From assembly GCA_021787935.1 (NCBI GenBank), contig JAJYLC010000004.1, positions 1-53,172 on the forward strand: a stretch of 53,172 bases of DNA, in the 5' to 3' direction. The notes beneath the pieces are model-generated. The model saw only the letters and a program-made list of their open reading frames with translations, was not told the origin of the DNA and searched no databases. Both the position numbers and the translations under genes were made by a program. The stretch comes from Chloroflexota bacterium (GTDB lineage: Bacteria > Chloroflexota > Dehalococcoidia > SZUA-161). Below are positions 32,330-40,759 of the stretch, in pieces. How positions within the stretch are numbered: position 1 is the first letter of the stretch; each line of letters starts with the position of its first letter.

Positions 32330-32385
32330 GGGTAGCCTGGAGCATCCGCTCCAGGAGCGGCCGGAGCAGGTGCTCCGACCTACCC
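32330..32385. repeat. Compound palindrome between the terS-like and terminase genes
   Basis: Outer arms GGGTAG (32330) and CTACCC (32380-32385) enclose two hairpins: CTGGAGC-ATCC-GCTCCAG (32337-32354) and CGGAGCA-GG-TGCTCCG (32362-32377). The right part is the reverse complement of 31623-31646 with one mismatch. Confidence 0.9.
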
Positions 32386-32402
32386 GTTAAAAACTGCCAA
32401 AA

Positions 32403-33788
32403 ATGATTACACTTAGGCCCTACCAGCTCGAAGTAGCACGCGCTGTCGCCGACAGCGTGGTGAACCGCAGAGGTTTGACCTTCTCGGTCGAGATCGCCCG
32501 TCAGGGTGGTAAGAACGAGCTTTCCGCTCAGCTCGAGGTGCTTCTCCTCACCCTCTTCATCGAAAAGGGAGGCAACGCCATAAAATGTTCCCCCACCTTT
32601 CAGCCGCAGACTTTCATCTCCCTGACGCGTCTGAAGGATAGGCTCAACGACTGGGGCTATGCCGAACTCTGGAAAACCGAGATGGGCCATATCCTGAGTC
32701 TGGGCAACGCCCGTCAGATATTTCTCTCCGCCGATGAGTCAGCGAACGTGGTTGGTAACACCGCCCATATACTGCTCGAGGTCGACGAAAGCCAGGACGT
32801 TTCAAAGGAAAAGTACAACAAGGAGTTCAAGCCTATGGGCGCCGCTACCAACGTCACCACAGTCCACTACGGCACCACCTGGGACGACTCGACCTTACTC
32901 GAACAGGTGAAACAGCTTAACCTGGAGCTGGAGAGAAAAGATGGCATAAAACGTCACTTTCGCTATGACTGGCAGGACGTGGCAGCGTACAATCCCCATT
33001 ACCTCAGCTATGTCCAGGTAGAGAAAGCTCGGCTGGGAGAGAGCCACCCGCTGTTCCTCACGCAGTATTGCCTCCAGCCACTTCACGGCTGCTGTGGTTT
33101 CTTCAGCCCACAGCAGCTCGACCAGCTTCAGGGCACACACATGCGCCGCAGCGCGCCGAAATACCCGAAAACATACATCGCCGGCATAGACCTTGCGGGC
33201 AGCACAGAAGAGGCGGCCGATGCTAAGTTGCGCTCCGCCAGACCTAGGCAGGACTCCACTGTGGTCACCATCGGAGAATTGGACTTCTCAGTCTGCAGCG
33301 ACATGGTGCCCCTGCCGCAGGTCAACATCGTAGAGCACTGCTGCTGGACAGGCAAACCTCACGTGGAGCAATATCCGCAGTTACTCGATGTTCTCAAGAA
33401 TGTCTGGGGGGTCAAAAGGGTAGTTGTGGATGCAACCGGCGTGGGAGCCGGAGTTGCCAGCTTTTTATGCGGCGCACTGGGCATGCCTGTAGTTGTCCCC
33501 TTCCTCTTCACTCAGGCATCCAAATCCAGGCTGGGCTTCGAGCTGCTGGCAGCGATAAACTCCGGCCGAGCCAAAATGTACGCCCGGGACGGTTCGGAGG
33601 ACTACCGTGAGTTCTGGTTTCAGATGGTGAAGGCCAGGAGCACCTTTAGAGCCAATCAGACCATGGACTTCTATGTCGACCCTGCCGTAGGACACGATGA
33701 TTTTCTCTCCAGCCTGGCCCTGCTGGTCGAGGCAGCGCGATATACTCCCAGGTCGGCCCGCGGGCATCTGCGGGAGGCAGCTTTATGA
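32403..33788 (+). CDS. Phage terminase large subunit (packaging ATPase and nuclease)
   Basis: The large terminase pumps and cuts DNA during phage or GTA packaging. The 461-aa protein has an N-terminal ATPase domain with Walker A ARQGGKNE (32-39) and Walker B ILLEVDESQD (about 123-132). The C-terminal RNase H-like nuclease domain has acidic residues in AGIDLAG (Asp263), VVVDATGVG (Asp343) and HDDFLSSLAL (Asp432/433). All expected residues are present, so it appears intact. There is no obvious ribosome site at the ATG, and the compound palindrome lies just upstream. Its stop codon overlaps the next start by 4 nt (ATGA). Confidence 0.9.
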   Translation: MITLRPYQLEVARAVADSVVNRRGLTFSVEIARQGGKNELSAQLEVLLLTLFIEKGGNAIKCSPTFQPQTFISLTRLKDRLNDWGYAELWKTEMGHILSLGNARQIFLSADESANVVGNTAHILLEVDESQDVSKEKYNKEFKPMGAATNVTTVHYGTTWDDSTLLEQVKQLNLELERKDGIKRHFRYDWQDVAAYNPHYLSYVQVEKARLGESHPLFLTQYCLQPLHGCCGFFSPQQLDQLQGTHMRRSAPKYPKTYIAGIDLAGSTEEAADAKLRSARPRQDSTVVTIGELDFSVCSDMVPLPQVNIVEHCCWTGKPHVEQYPQLLDVLKNVWGVKRVVVDATGVGAGVASFLCGALGMPVVVPFLFTQASKSRLGFELLAAINSGRAKMYARDGSEDYREFWFQMVKARSTFRANQTMDFYVDPAVGHDDFLSSLALLVEAARYTPRSARGHLREAAL

Positions 33789-34063
33789 GAGAAGACATTG
33801 AGCCCATCTTCGATTCCCTGCCTGAGTACTCAGAGTACCGTGACCAGGGCTGCGACCTGTCCCCCTCTTGCCTCAAGTGTCCCCTGCCCAGATGCCGCCA
33901 CGATAAGCAGGAAGGAAGCAGGCGTGCATCCAAAAGGCTTAGAAACATGGAGATTTTCAGGCAGCGAACTGCGTCAGGCAGGAGCATATCCGAGCTGGCG
34001 AAAGAATTCGACTTGAGCAAACGTACCATCCAACGCATTATCAGGAGGTTGTCCGGTGAATAA
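33785..34063 (+). CDS. Small Cys-cluster / helix-turn-helix protein of the packaging operon
   Basis: The 92-aa protein combines a Cys-rich N-terminal half, GCDLSPSCLKCPLPRCRHD (C-x5-C-x2-C-x4-C, possible zinc or Fe-S site), with a C-terminal helix-turn-helix GRSISELAKEFDLSKRTIQR of the resolvase/sigma-like type. It is a good candidate for a DNA-binding regulator or for the DNA-recognition (small terminase) component. It overlaps terL by 4 nt and the portal gene by 8 nt, so the operon is intact here. Confidence 0.75.
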   Translation: MREDIEPIFDSLPEYSEYRDQGCDLSPSCLKCPLPRCRHDKQEGSRRASKRLRNMEIFRQRTASGRSISELAKEFDLSKRTIQRIIRRLSGE

Positions 34064-35471
34064 CGAAAACATTGCAGGCACGAAGAAAGGCTATACACGG
34101 GAATCTACAAATAATAACCTGACCTTGCCGCAGCAGATAAACCGCATGGACACGGACAGACTGAGGGAATACCGCGAGAACCTGGAGTTCTACAGCGGAT
34201 CGCAGTGGCTGGGCCGCTCCCGTTCCCGTGAACGGCGGCTTACTTTCAACTATGCCAAGGTCTTCGTGGACAAGATCACCAGCTATCTCATGAGCGGGCT
34301 CAGCTTTGCCATAGACCCGGTTTCAGCCGATGACAGGGAGAGAGCCCGCAGAGCAGAAGAGGCCATATACAAGGTATACGAGTCCAACAATCTGGAGCAG
34401 CTCGATTTCGATACCGAGCTTGACACCGCAATTATGGGGGATGGCTGTTACAAAGTGACCTGGGATTCGCGAGAGCGCCAGGTAAGGGTATCGGCGCCCG
34501 ATGTACAGGGTATTTTCGTCTGGTGGCTCGGCGATGATGTCACCCGCGTATGGCGCATCGCCAGCCGCTACCAGCTATCAGCTGACGAGGTCAAATTCCT
34601 TTACAATGCAGGGGCGACACGACACATTAATCCTGCCACAGGCAAATCCCAATCGACTGTAATCGAGGTGTGGACAGAGAGGAAATTCGAGCTATGGATT
34701 GACAATACGCTGTTCGAGCGAAAGGCTAATCCCTATGGCTTCATTCCCTTCGTCATTTACCCCAACCTCAGGGAGCCCAAGAAGTTCTGGGGAGTTTCCG
34801 ACATCCCCGCGCTTATAGAACCGGCGCGGGAGCTGAACCGCGCTCTGTCCCAGCTTTCCTTAATTCTGGAGCTCTCAGGCAATCCCATCGCCGTTCTGGA
34901 GAATATCGAAAACGCCCAGGACATAGCTGTGCAGCCTGGGGCGGTGTGGGAGATACCAGAGCGCGCCAAAGCATACCTCCTCGACCTGTTACAAGGAGGC
35001 GGGGTAAAGCTGCATGTGGACTATATAGACCTGCTGTATCGCACGCTGCACGACCTTTCCGAATCGCCGCGCACCGCCTTCGGCGACAACGAGCGTGGCC
35101 TCTCCGGGGTGGCCCTGGAGATGGAGCTTCATCCTCTATTACAAAAGGTGAAACGCAAGCGAACTATCAGGACATCTGTGTACCGGCGGCGTAACGAGTT
35201 AATACTGAGGGTGCTGGAGAAGATGACAGGCGAGAGCTTCGGCGATTACCGCTCCCGCATCATCTGGGGGCCGGTCTTGCCACAGGATAGGGGACGCCTG
35301 GTCCGGGAAGAGCAGATACTGGTCGGCTCCGGCGTACATTCACGGCGCAGAGCGATGGATGAGCTTGGCGTAGAAGACCCCGAGGCAGAGTTCGGACGCT
35401 GGCTCGAGGAAGAAGAGAAGATACCTTTAACCCAGAAGAAAACCACAAGTGAAGATGGACAAGGGGCTTAA
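34056..35471 (+). CDS. Phage portal protein (SPP1 gp6 / Phi29-independent type)
   Basis: Portals form the dodecameric DNA-entry channel of the capsid. The 471-aa protein shows the SPP1 gp6-like layout: ENLEFYSGSQWLGRSRSRER near 46-65, LTFNYAKVFVDKITSYLMSG near 66-85, NPYGFIPFVIYPN, and the helical clip/stem region with LSQLSLILELSGNP. The start is GTG at 34056 with AGGAGG eight bases upstream. It overlaps the HTH gene by 8 nt. The last codons lie inside a perfect 28-bp palindrome (35456-35483), so the C-terminus may have been truncated or rewritten by insertion of that repeat. No protease, scaffold or capsid gene follows. Confidence 0.88.
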   Translation: MNNENIAGTKKGYTRESTNNNLTLPQQINRMDTDRLREYRENLEFYSGSQWLGRSRSRERRLTFNYAKVFVDKITSYLMSGLSFAIDPVSADDRERARRAEEAIYKVYESNNLEQLDFDTELDTAIMGDGCYKVTWDSRERQVRVSAPDVQGIFVWWLGDDVTRVWRIASRYQLSADEVKFLYNAGATRHINPATGKSQSTVIEVWTERKFELWIDNTLFERKANPYGFIPFVIYPNLREPKKFWGVSDIPALIEPARELNRALSQLSLILELSGNPIAVLENIENAQDIAVQPGAVWEIPERAKAYLLDLLQGGGVKLHVDYIDLLYRTLHDLSESPRTAFGDNERGLSGVALEMELHPLLQKVKRKRTIRTSVYRRRNELILRVLEKMTGESFGDYRSRIIWGPVLPQDRGRLVREEQILVGSGVHSRRRAMDELGVEDPEAEFGRWLEEEEKIPLTQKKTTSEDGQGA

Positions 35472-35517
35472 GCCCCTTGTCCACAAAGTAGGGGCACAGC
35501 GCGCTGTGCCCCTACTT
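35456..35517. repeat. Two consecutive perfect palindromes (28 and 32 bp)
   Basis: 35456-35483: TGGACAAGGGGCTT plus its exact reverse complement, overlapping the portal stop codon. 35486-35517: AAGTAGGGGCACAGCG plus its exact reverse complement. The second belongs to the GTAGGGGC family. As RNA both form strong hairpins and may end the packaging transcript, although no T-run follows. Confidence 0.95.
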
Positions 35518-35601
35518 AAACTCAGGCGCATATTTGCCAAGTACCGCTCGATGCTTTAGAATTGGCTGTGGCACAATCGCCAAAGGATGTCCAATATTTA
35601 G

Positions 35602-36291
35602 ATGAAGCAAAAGAAGACCCGGGTCATTATCGCCGATGACCATGCTCTGCTGCGGGAGTCGATGAGAGACCTACTCGACCGGCAGGAGGATATAGAAGTG
35701 GTCGGTGAAGCATGTGACGGCGAGGAGGCTATACGGTTAAGCTATGAGTTAAAACCCGATATAGCAGTAATGGATATCGTGATGCCCCGTTTGAACGGTA
35801 TCGAGGCCAGCAAGGAGATTAAAAAAATCAGCCCGGGCACTGCTATTATAATTCTGACTGCTTATGACGATCCTCAATATGTGATGGGCTTGCTCGAGGC
35901 CGGAGCTGCAGGGTATCTGCTGAAAAGCGCTCGCGGCCGTGATGTGGTGGCTGCGATTCGTGCCGTGAGAGCAGGCGAGTCAGTCCTCCATCCTTCAATA
36001 ATAGCTATGCTCCTTAGGAGGGCGATGGGGATGGCGTCTGAGGAAAACAGGCCGAAAGGTAAAGAGACCCTCACCGACCGGGAAATTGAGGTGCTGAAAT
36101 TGGCAGCAAAGGGGATGAGTAATAAGGAAATAGCAGAGAAACTCTCAGTAACCGTTCGCACGGTGAAGGCCCATATCTCCAATGTATTTGCCAAAATGGA
36201 TGTTGCTTCACGCACTGAAGCTATATTGAAAGCAGTGCGAGAAGGATGGCTTGAGCTTGACAAAACTCCCAGCGGGGTCGACAGCGACTGA
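35602..36291 (+). CDS. NarL/LuxR-type response regulator
   Basis: The 229-aa protein has a receiver domain with the acidic pocket ADDH near 11-14, phosphoacceptor Asp58 (IAVMDIVMP), Thr in ILTAYDD and Lys in GYLLKSA. The LuxR-type DNA-binding domain follows: LTDREIEVLKLAAKGMSNKE near 152-171 and VRTVKAHISNVFAKM. The kinase gene starts about 55 nt downstream on the same strand, and that kinase is of the HisKA_3 type that normally pairs with NarL-type regulators. Targets are unknown. Confidence 0.93.
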   Translation: MKQKKTRVIIADDHALLRESMRDLLDRQEDIEVVGEACDGEEAIRLSYELKPDIAVMDIVMPRLNGIEASKEIKKISPGTAIIILTAYDDPQYVMGLLEAGAAGYLLKSARGRDVVAAIRAVRAGESVLHPSIIAMLLRRAMGMASEENRPKGKETLTDREIEVLKLAAKGMSNKEIAEKLSVTVRTVKAHISNVFAKMDVASRTEAILKAVREGWLELDKTPSGVDSD

Positions 36292-36346
36292 GCCTGTTGA
36301 TAGCCTGGTTCCCTGATTGAAATCTCACCCGCTGGTTGGATGTGAT

Positions 36347-37909
36347 ATGTCCCGCAGCAGAAGACTAATTACTCTAAGCACGCTCTCAGGTATACTTGCC
36401 CAGGCCGAGAAAATAGAAGATATCCTTCCCACGGCCATTGGGATAGTTGCCGATGTCATGGGAATCGAGATAGTTCGGATATATACACTGGATACCAGAA
36501 CAAATGAACTCGTGCTATCGGCGTACCGTGGAGTTACCGAGGAATTTGCCCGCATGGTAAGCAGAGTAAAACTGGGCGAGGGACTCAACGGCCATGCTGC
36601 AGAGACCGGCGAACCCATGATGGTGAGCGAGGCCACCCAGGACCCCAGATTGTTCAGGGAGGCGATTCGGCGGGAGAAAATCAGGGCCCAGCTTGTTGTT
36701 CCTATGAAATCGAGGGGACAGGTGGTCGGCACAATCTGTGTGGCTACACGCCAGAAGCAGGAGTTCAGCACCGAGGAAATGGAACTGCTGACAGCCATTG
36801 GCAATCAAATCGGCATCGCTATAGATAAAGCCAGTCTTTATCAGGAACAGGCATCGCTGACCGAGCTATTAAGGTTATCCGAGGCAAAATATCGCGAGCT
36901 ATTCCAGGATGCCAGCGACGCTATCATAATACATGACATGGAAGGTAATATTACCGACGCAAATAAGGCATGTGAAAAGCTGCTAGGTTATCCGGTGGAC
37001 GAGCTGGTAAGCAAGAAGGCTTCAAATTTCCTTCGAACAGACGCTCTCGCCCTGGCCCGTCAAATTCGGAAGAAGCTGCTCAGCGGGGAGAAAATAGAGC
37101 AGCGCTATGAGCAGCATCTAGCCAGACGAGACGGTAGTGAAGCTATCATTGAGATGGTCACCAGACTGATTACCGACAATGGTAAGCCTGCCGGATTCGA
37201 GAATATCGGCCGTGACGTTACCGATGAACGCAAGATGCGGGATAATCTTCGTTTCTACCTGAAGCAGGTCCTACAAGCGCAGGAAGAGGAACGCAAACGC
37301 ATTTCTCGCGAGCTTCATGACGATGCCGGTCAATCCTTACTGCTGCTGATACACCGGTTGGATGCGCTGGCTTCCGACCCTGCTAACAAGCTGCCCAAGC
37401 AGGCTAAAGATAAGGTCACCCGGCTGCATCGCCTGGCTGTGAAGATTCTCGATGGCCTGAGGAGCTACGCCCAGGAGCTGTGGCCTGCTATTCTGGACCA
37501 CATGGGGCTGGTAGCCGCGCTGGGATGGATGGCCGAGAAACTGGAGAGGGAAGGAAAGACGAAAGTTGTCGTGGAGGTACGTGGGGCGGAATTCGAACTG
37601 TCACCTGAGGCTAAGCTGGTACTTTTCCGCATCGCTCAAGAAGCGTTAAATAATGTGAAGAAGCATTCCGAGGCAGCTAAGGTGGTGGTTAAATTGGAAT
37701 ACAAGCTGCAGAAGATAGTAATGACGATAACCGATAATGGCAAGGGGTTTGAGCCGCCGGCAAGGCTGAGCGACCTCGCCAGCATCGGTAAGCTGGGCCT
37801 AACTGGCATGGAAGAACGGGCAAGACTGCTTGGCGGTATTCTACAGGTTCAGTCCAGGCCAGGACAGGGGACGACGGTAACGGCTGAGTTGCCGCTAAGC
37901 AGCACATGA
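36347..37909 (+). CDS. GAF-PAS sensor histidine kinase (HisKA_3)
   Basis: This is a soluble kinase of about 520 aa. It has a GAF domain (about 15-160, VKLGEGLNGHAAETGEP), a PAS domain (about 180-290, FQDASDAIIIHDMEGNITDA) and an HPK7-type phosphoacceptor ERKRISRELHDDAG. The ATPase domain has N box ALNNVKKHS, TITDNGKGF and LGLTGMEERARLLGG. There are no transmembrane segments, so it senses a cytoplasmic signal, possibly redox or a ligand through GAF/PAS. I chose the ATG at 36347; an in-frame TTG at 36317 is also possible and neither has a strong ribosome site. The partner regulator is the preceding gene. Confidence 0.9.
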   Translation: MSRSRRLITLSTLSGILAQAEKIEDILPTAIGIVADVMGIEIVRIYTLDTRTNELVLSAYRGVTEEFARMVSRVKLGEGLNGHAAETGEPMMVSEATQDPRLFREAIRREKIRAQLVVPMKSRGQVVGTICVATRQKQEFSTEEMELLTAIGNQIGIAIDKASLYQEQASLTELLRLSEAKYRELFQDASDAIIIHDMEGNITDANKACEKLLGYPVDELVSKKASNFLRTDALALARQIRKKLLSGEKIEQRYEQHLARRDGSEAIIEMVTRLITDNGKPAGFENIGRDVTDERKMRDNLRFYLKQVLQAQEEERKRISRELHDDAGQSLLLLIHRLDALASDPANKLPKQAKDKVTRLHRLAVKILDGLRSYAQELWPAILDHMGLVAALGWMAEKLEREGKTKVVVEVRGAEFELSPEAKLVLFRIAQEALNNVKKHSEAAKVVVKLEYKLQKIVMTITDNGKGFEPPARLSDLASIGKLGLTGMEERARLLGGILQVQSRPGQGTTVTAELPLSST

Positions 37910-37970
37910 ACTCTAGAAAATTCAAATGTAGTGTTTCCCCAAATAACAACTTATGAGCCTCAGATGGGGA

Positions 37971-38429
37971 CTACAGATATGCCAATAGCAGATTGTTTAT
38001 TACAGCAACCAGAGCCATCACTGCATAAGGAAGGAGCAGGAATACAAAAGCGGCCCGTCCGAAACCTTTGAATCCGGACCTGAGGAGAATAAACCGTAAA
38101 GCTATAGCTGCAATTGATATGGCAAACACAGCGGCCAGGTCGGCCAGGAACAGCCCCGCAAATCCGCCCTTCTCCAGTGCCCATCTGGCGAGTGAGCCAG
38201 CTTCGTTGAGATAACTTTTTCCGCTTAGACCCAGGACGGCGTAAGTGCTGGCATAGTCCATAAGGGCCATAAATATCACGAACGCAAGCAGCCAGGGTTC
38301 CCGCCATCGCCAGATAAATCTTGATGCCGCTTCCATATATCGCTCGGCGCGGCGGTCTCTCTCTACGGCTTTCCTCAATCTGCCCTTTATAAACTGGAGT
38401 ACTGAGTCCAAGGAGTCCCTTTCTTCCAA
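37971..38429 (-). CDS. Small membrane protein of unknown function
   Basis: The 152-aa protein has a charged N-terminal 45 residues (DSVLQFIKGRLRKAVERDRR) followed by three hydrophobic segments: PWLLAFVIFMALMDYASTYA, GLFLADLAAVFAISIAAIAL and AAFVFLLLPYAVMALVAVIN. The pattern MDYASTYAVLG...NEAG recalls small membrane proteins with a D-x-x-ST...G...E-x-N signature, but I do not assign a family. It converges with the kinase gene and no operon partner is clear. Confidence 0.65.
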   Translation of the reverse strand: MEERDSLDSVLQFIKGRLRKAVERDRRAERYMEAASRFIWRWREPWLLAFVIFMALMDYASTYAVLGLSGKSYLNEAGSLARWALEKGGFAGLFLADLAAVFAISIAAIALRFILLRSGFKGFGRAAFVFLLLPYAVMALVAVINNLLLAYL

Positions 38430-38727
38430 CCTATCTACTCCGCCAGTCTCAACCTATCAAATTAAAAGTATAGGTTATCTTATTACAAACTGGTATCCTA
38501 CTTTTGTACTGTGCACTTTATTACTCGAATGCTCCAGGAGAGCAAGAGCAGCATATTCCATGCTCTTCCCTAATCATAATCCTGTCCAACCATTGCTCAG
38601 CTTTTGGCTGACCTTAAAGCTGCACCATCCAAGAATTCCATAGACAATTCGGCTAAATGTGGTTGAACTTAAGAAACAGAGCCGAAGACAGATTAATTCT
38701 GCTTTGAAAGCCAATTATCAGGATAAT
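38430..38727. other. Non-coding region
   Basis: This is an AT-rich stretch between two minus-strand genes. No ORF, repeat or clear promoter motif is visible. Upstream signals for the small membrane protein would lie here. Confidence 0.4.
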
Positions 38728-39387
38728 CTAAAGACCTACTTCAGCATCATCCTTGAATCCGATTTCGAGGTGGGAGCCGTCACAAAACGGTTTGTTCTTG
38801 GAGTGGCCGCATCGGCAGAGTGTGTAATGTTCCGGGCACGCTGGCTCTGATTTCATATCATCTTTTAATCGTATTGCTCCGACCACTTTGAACGGGCCAT
38901 TCTTGGCAACTGTAATGGCAGGCTCGCGTTTGAAGGCCTGACAATGTCTGCCGCCCACCTTGTAGGTCAACGCCCCGGAAGGGCATTTCTTGATAGTCTC
39001 GATAATCTTCTTTACATTGACAGCATCCGGGTTCTCCTCCTCAAAAACCTGAGGCAGATTGTTGACACACGACATGTCGCGGGAGCAGACGTTAGTATTG
39101 TCCACAATGGTGATATTCTTTCCTTTCCATTCTTTTACCTTGCCCGTTATTCTATTTGGGTCCTTATCACCGACAAAGCCGATCTCAGCGTGGGAACCAT
39201 CGCAATAAGGCTTGTTTTTTGAGGCACCGCATCGGCAGAGCGACATGACTGGTTGCACCGGCAGAGGCCGTTCTTCTGAATCTCTAAAGTTCTTGAGGTC
39301 TCTGACTATGTAGGGGCCGTTTTTTACCACCGTGATGATAGGCTTTCGGTTTCTTGGACGCCTGATTCCTGTGTTTGCTTTTTTCAC
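38728..39387 (-). CDS. Double-CDGSH iron-sulfur protein with a central 4Fe-4S-like domain
   Basis: The 219-aa protein has two CDGSH motifs, each C-x-C-x-x2-(S/N)KNKP-x-CDGSH: LCRCGASKNKPYCDGSH (about 50-66) and LCRCGHSKNKPFCDGSH (about 190-206). These bind [2Fe-2S] with 3Cys-1His ligation. Between them, CSRDMSCVNNLPQVF and KKCPSGAL form a divergent ferredoxin domain (Fer4_19 type). The arrangement CDGSH-Fer4-CDGSH is known in bacteria. A redox role is likely but the partner is unknown. The start appears to be GTG with only a weak ribosome site. Confidence 0.88.
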   Translation of the reverse strand: MKKANTGIRRPRNRKPIITVVKNGPYIVRDLKNFRDSEERPLPVQPVMSLCRCGASKNKPYCDGSHAEIGFVGDKDPNRITGKVKEWKGKNITIVDNTNVCSRDMSCVNNLPQVFEEENPDAVNVKKIIETIKKCPSGALTYKVGGRHCQAFKREPAITVAKNGPFKVVGAIRLKDDMKSEPACPEHYTLCRCGHSKNKPFCDGSHLEIGFKDDAEVGL

Positions 39388-39537
39388 ACCACCATTTTAT
39401 CTCTTCTTACATTCGACCGCAATAAGTTGAAATGCTCCCCAAAATACAACCTGGCTTGCTGCGGTTTTGTATAACGATGTGTATACTGGCGTAAGTATTA
39501 CGTGGATGTCACGGCATGTCTGTAGAGAAAAATGAAG

Positions 39538-40593
39538 CTATTTTACAGCATCTGCCTGGCGAATGGACGCCAAATCGAGGTGTTGTTCCAGAAGCTGCAC
39601 TAACTTGTCCACCTTCTGCTCATGGGAGAACTTGGCCTTGTCCCAGACCCTCTCCAGTGCCTCCAGGGTATGCACTGTGTCATCTTTCACCACAGCTACA
39701 GGCGTTTTAACCGCCTTAGCCCGGCTCAGGATGTTGGGCAGAGGACTTATATTGTTGGTGAGTACGAGGCAGTTTGTTAAAGTTTCCAAAGCGGCCAACT
39801 GAATATCCGGGCGGTCACCGCGAGTGACCACTACTTTACGAGGTTTCAGGCTCAGGTACGAAATTGCAGGATCCGGAGACATAGCCCCCACCATTATGCT
39901 CTCCACAAGCTCCCCTGAGCGTTCAGGGGAGTTGAGGATATTTCCTCCCAGATGCTCCGCAAGCTCGCCAACGCTTACGGTGAGCAATACTCGCTCCTCA
40001 GGCAGCACTCCCAGAACTTTAATGCCGCCTCGCTCTATTCCAGGCACGATATCAACTTTCACCGAATCCATCCTGCGCTGGGGCACGGCGTTGATTATCA
40101 CGCCAAGGAGATGTCCGCCCAGCATCTTGGCTGCGTCCACGACCTGGCTGACCCGGAGGGTGCTCTCATAACGGATGATAAGGATAGCCCTGGCACCGAG
40201 CGTTTCTACAATTCGACTTCCAGCAAGCGCCATATCGCTGCCCGCTTTGAAACCGCTCACGCCTTCCAGCAGAACTACATCCTTACCGTGGGAAACCGCG
40301 CCTAGAGCCTCTTTCGCCCTATTGAGCCAGGCAGGTTCCTTTTCGTTTGCTGAAGCTAAGAGATCCTTGGCGCCGAGGTAATTAGGACAAAGCAATTCGA
40401 CCGGTTCTTCCAGAGCCAGCGTAAGTTTTATGAACTCGAAATCTTTATCGCTGGAATCAGCTTTCTCGGCAATAGCCACAGGCTTGAGATACCCTACCTT
40501 CCGGCCATCCGCCCTAAATATTTTGCCCAGCGCAGCACACAAAGCGCTTTTCCCAGCTGCTTCACCCATAGAAGTAAGGTACAAAGCAATCAT
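39538..40593 (-). CDS. BioD-like P-loop / DRTGG-domain protein (phosphotransacetylase N-terminal-like)
   Basis: The 351-aa protein has an N-terminal dethiobiotin-synthetase-like P-loop domain (LYLTSMGEAAGKSALCAALG, VGYLKPVAI, VVLLEGVSGF) and a C-terminal DRTGG-type domain (about 210-320, VVTRGDRPDIQLAALE). This architecture matches the N-terminal region of long phosphate acetyltransferases and free-standing 'BioD-like' proteins of unknown, probably regulatory, role. There is no acetyltransferase domain. A GAGGGA ribosome site precedes the ATG at 40593. Confidence 0.85.
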   Translation of the reverse strand: MIALYLTSMGEAAGKSALCAALGKIFRADGRKVGYLKPVAIAEKADSSDKDFEFIKLTLALEEPVELLCPNYLGAKDLLASANEKEPAWLNRAKEALGAVSHGKDVVLLEGVSGFKAGSDMALAGSRIVETLGARAILIIRYESTLRVSQVVDAAKMLGGHLLGVIINAVPQRRMDSVKVDIVPGIERGGIKVLGVLPEERVLLTVSVGELAEHLGGNILNSPERSGELVESIMVGAMSPDPAISYLSLKPRKVVVTRGDRPDIQLAALETLTNCLVLTNNISPLPNILSRAKAVKTPVAVVKDDTVHTLEALERVWDKAKFSHEQKVDKLVQLLEQHLDLASIRQADAVK

Positions 40594-40759
40594 CTAATCC
40601 CTCATCTCAAGCCCGATTCTAGCTTCGGCGAATCTCGCCAATAAAGTATATCACATCTCCGGCACCTGTCCAAGGCTACAGGCTGTCTCGAAAAAATGAC
40701 TGACTTCTGTTAAAATGCCCAAGGCATCCATTGTCAGGCTTCAAGCAACAGGAGGTAAA

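Noticed and set aside
35456-35517. Palindromes considered as a CRISPR array
   Set aside because: The units are self-complementary, adjacent, different in sequence and lack spacers of regular length.
38659-38850. 63-codon plus-strand frame before the CDGSH gene
   Set aside because: Most of it is antisense to the CDGSH C-terminus and there is no ribosome site.
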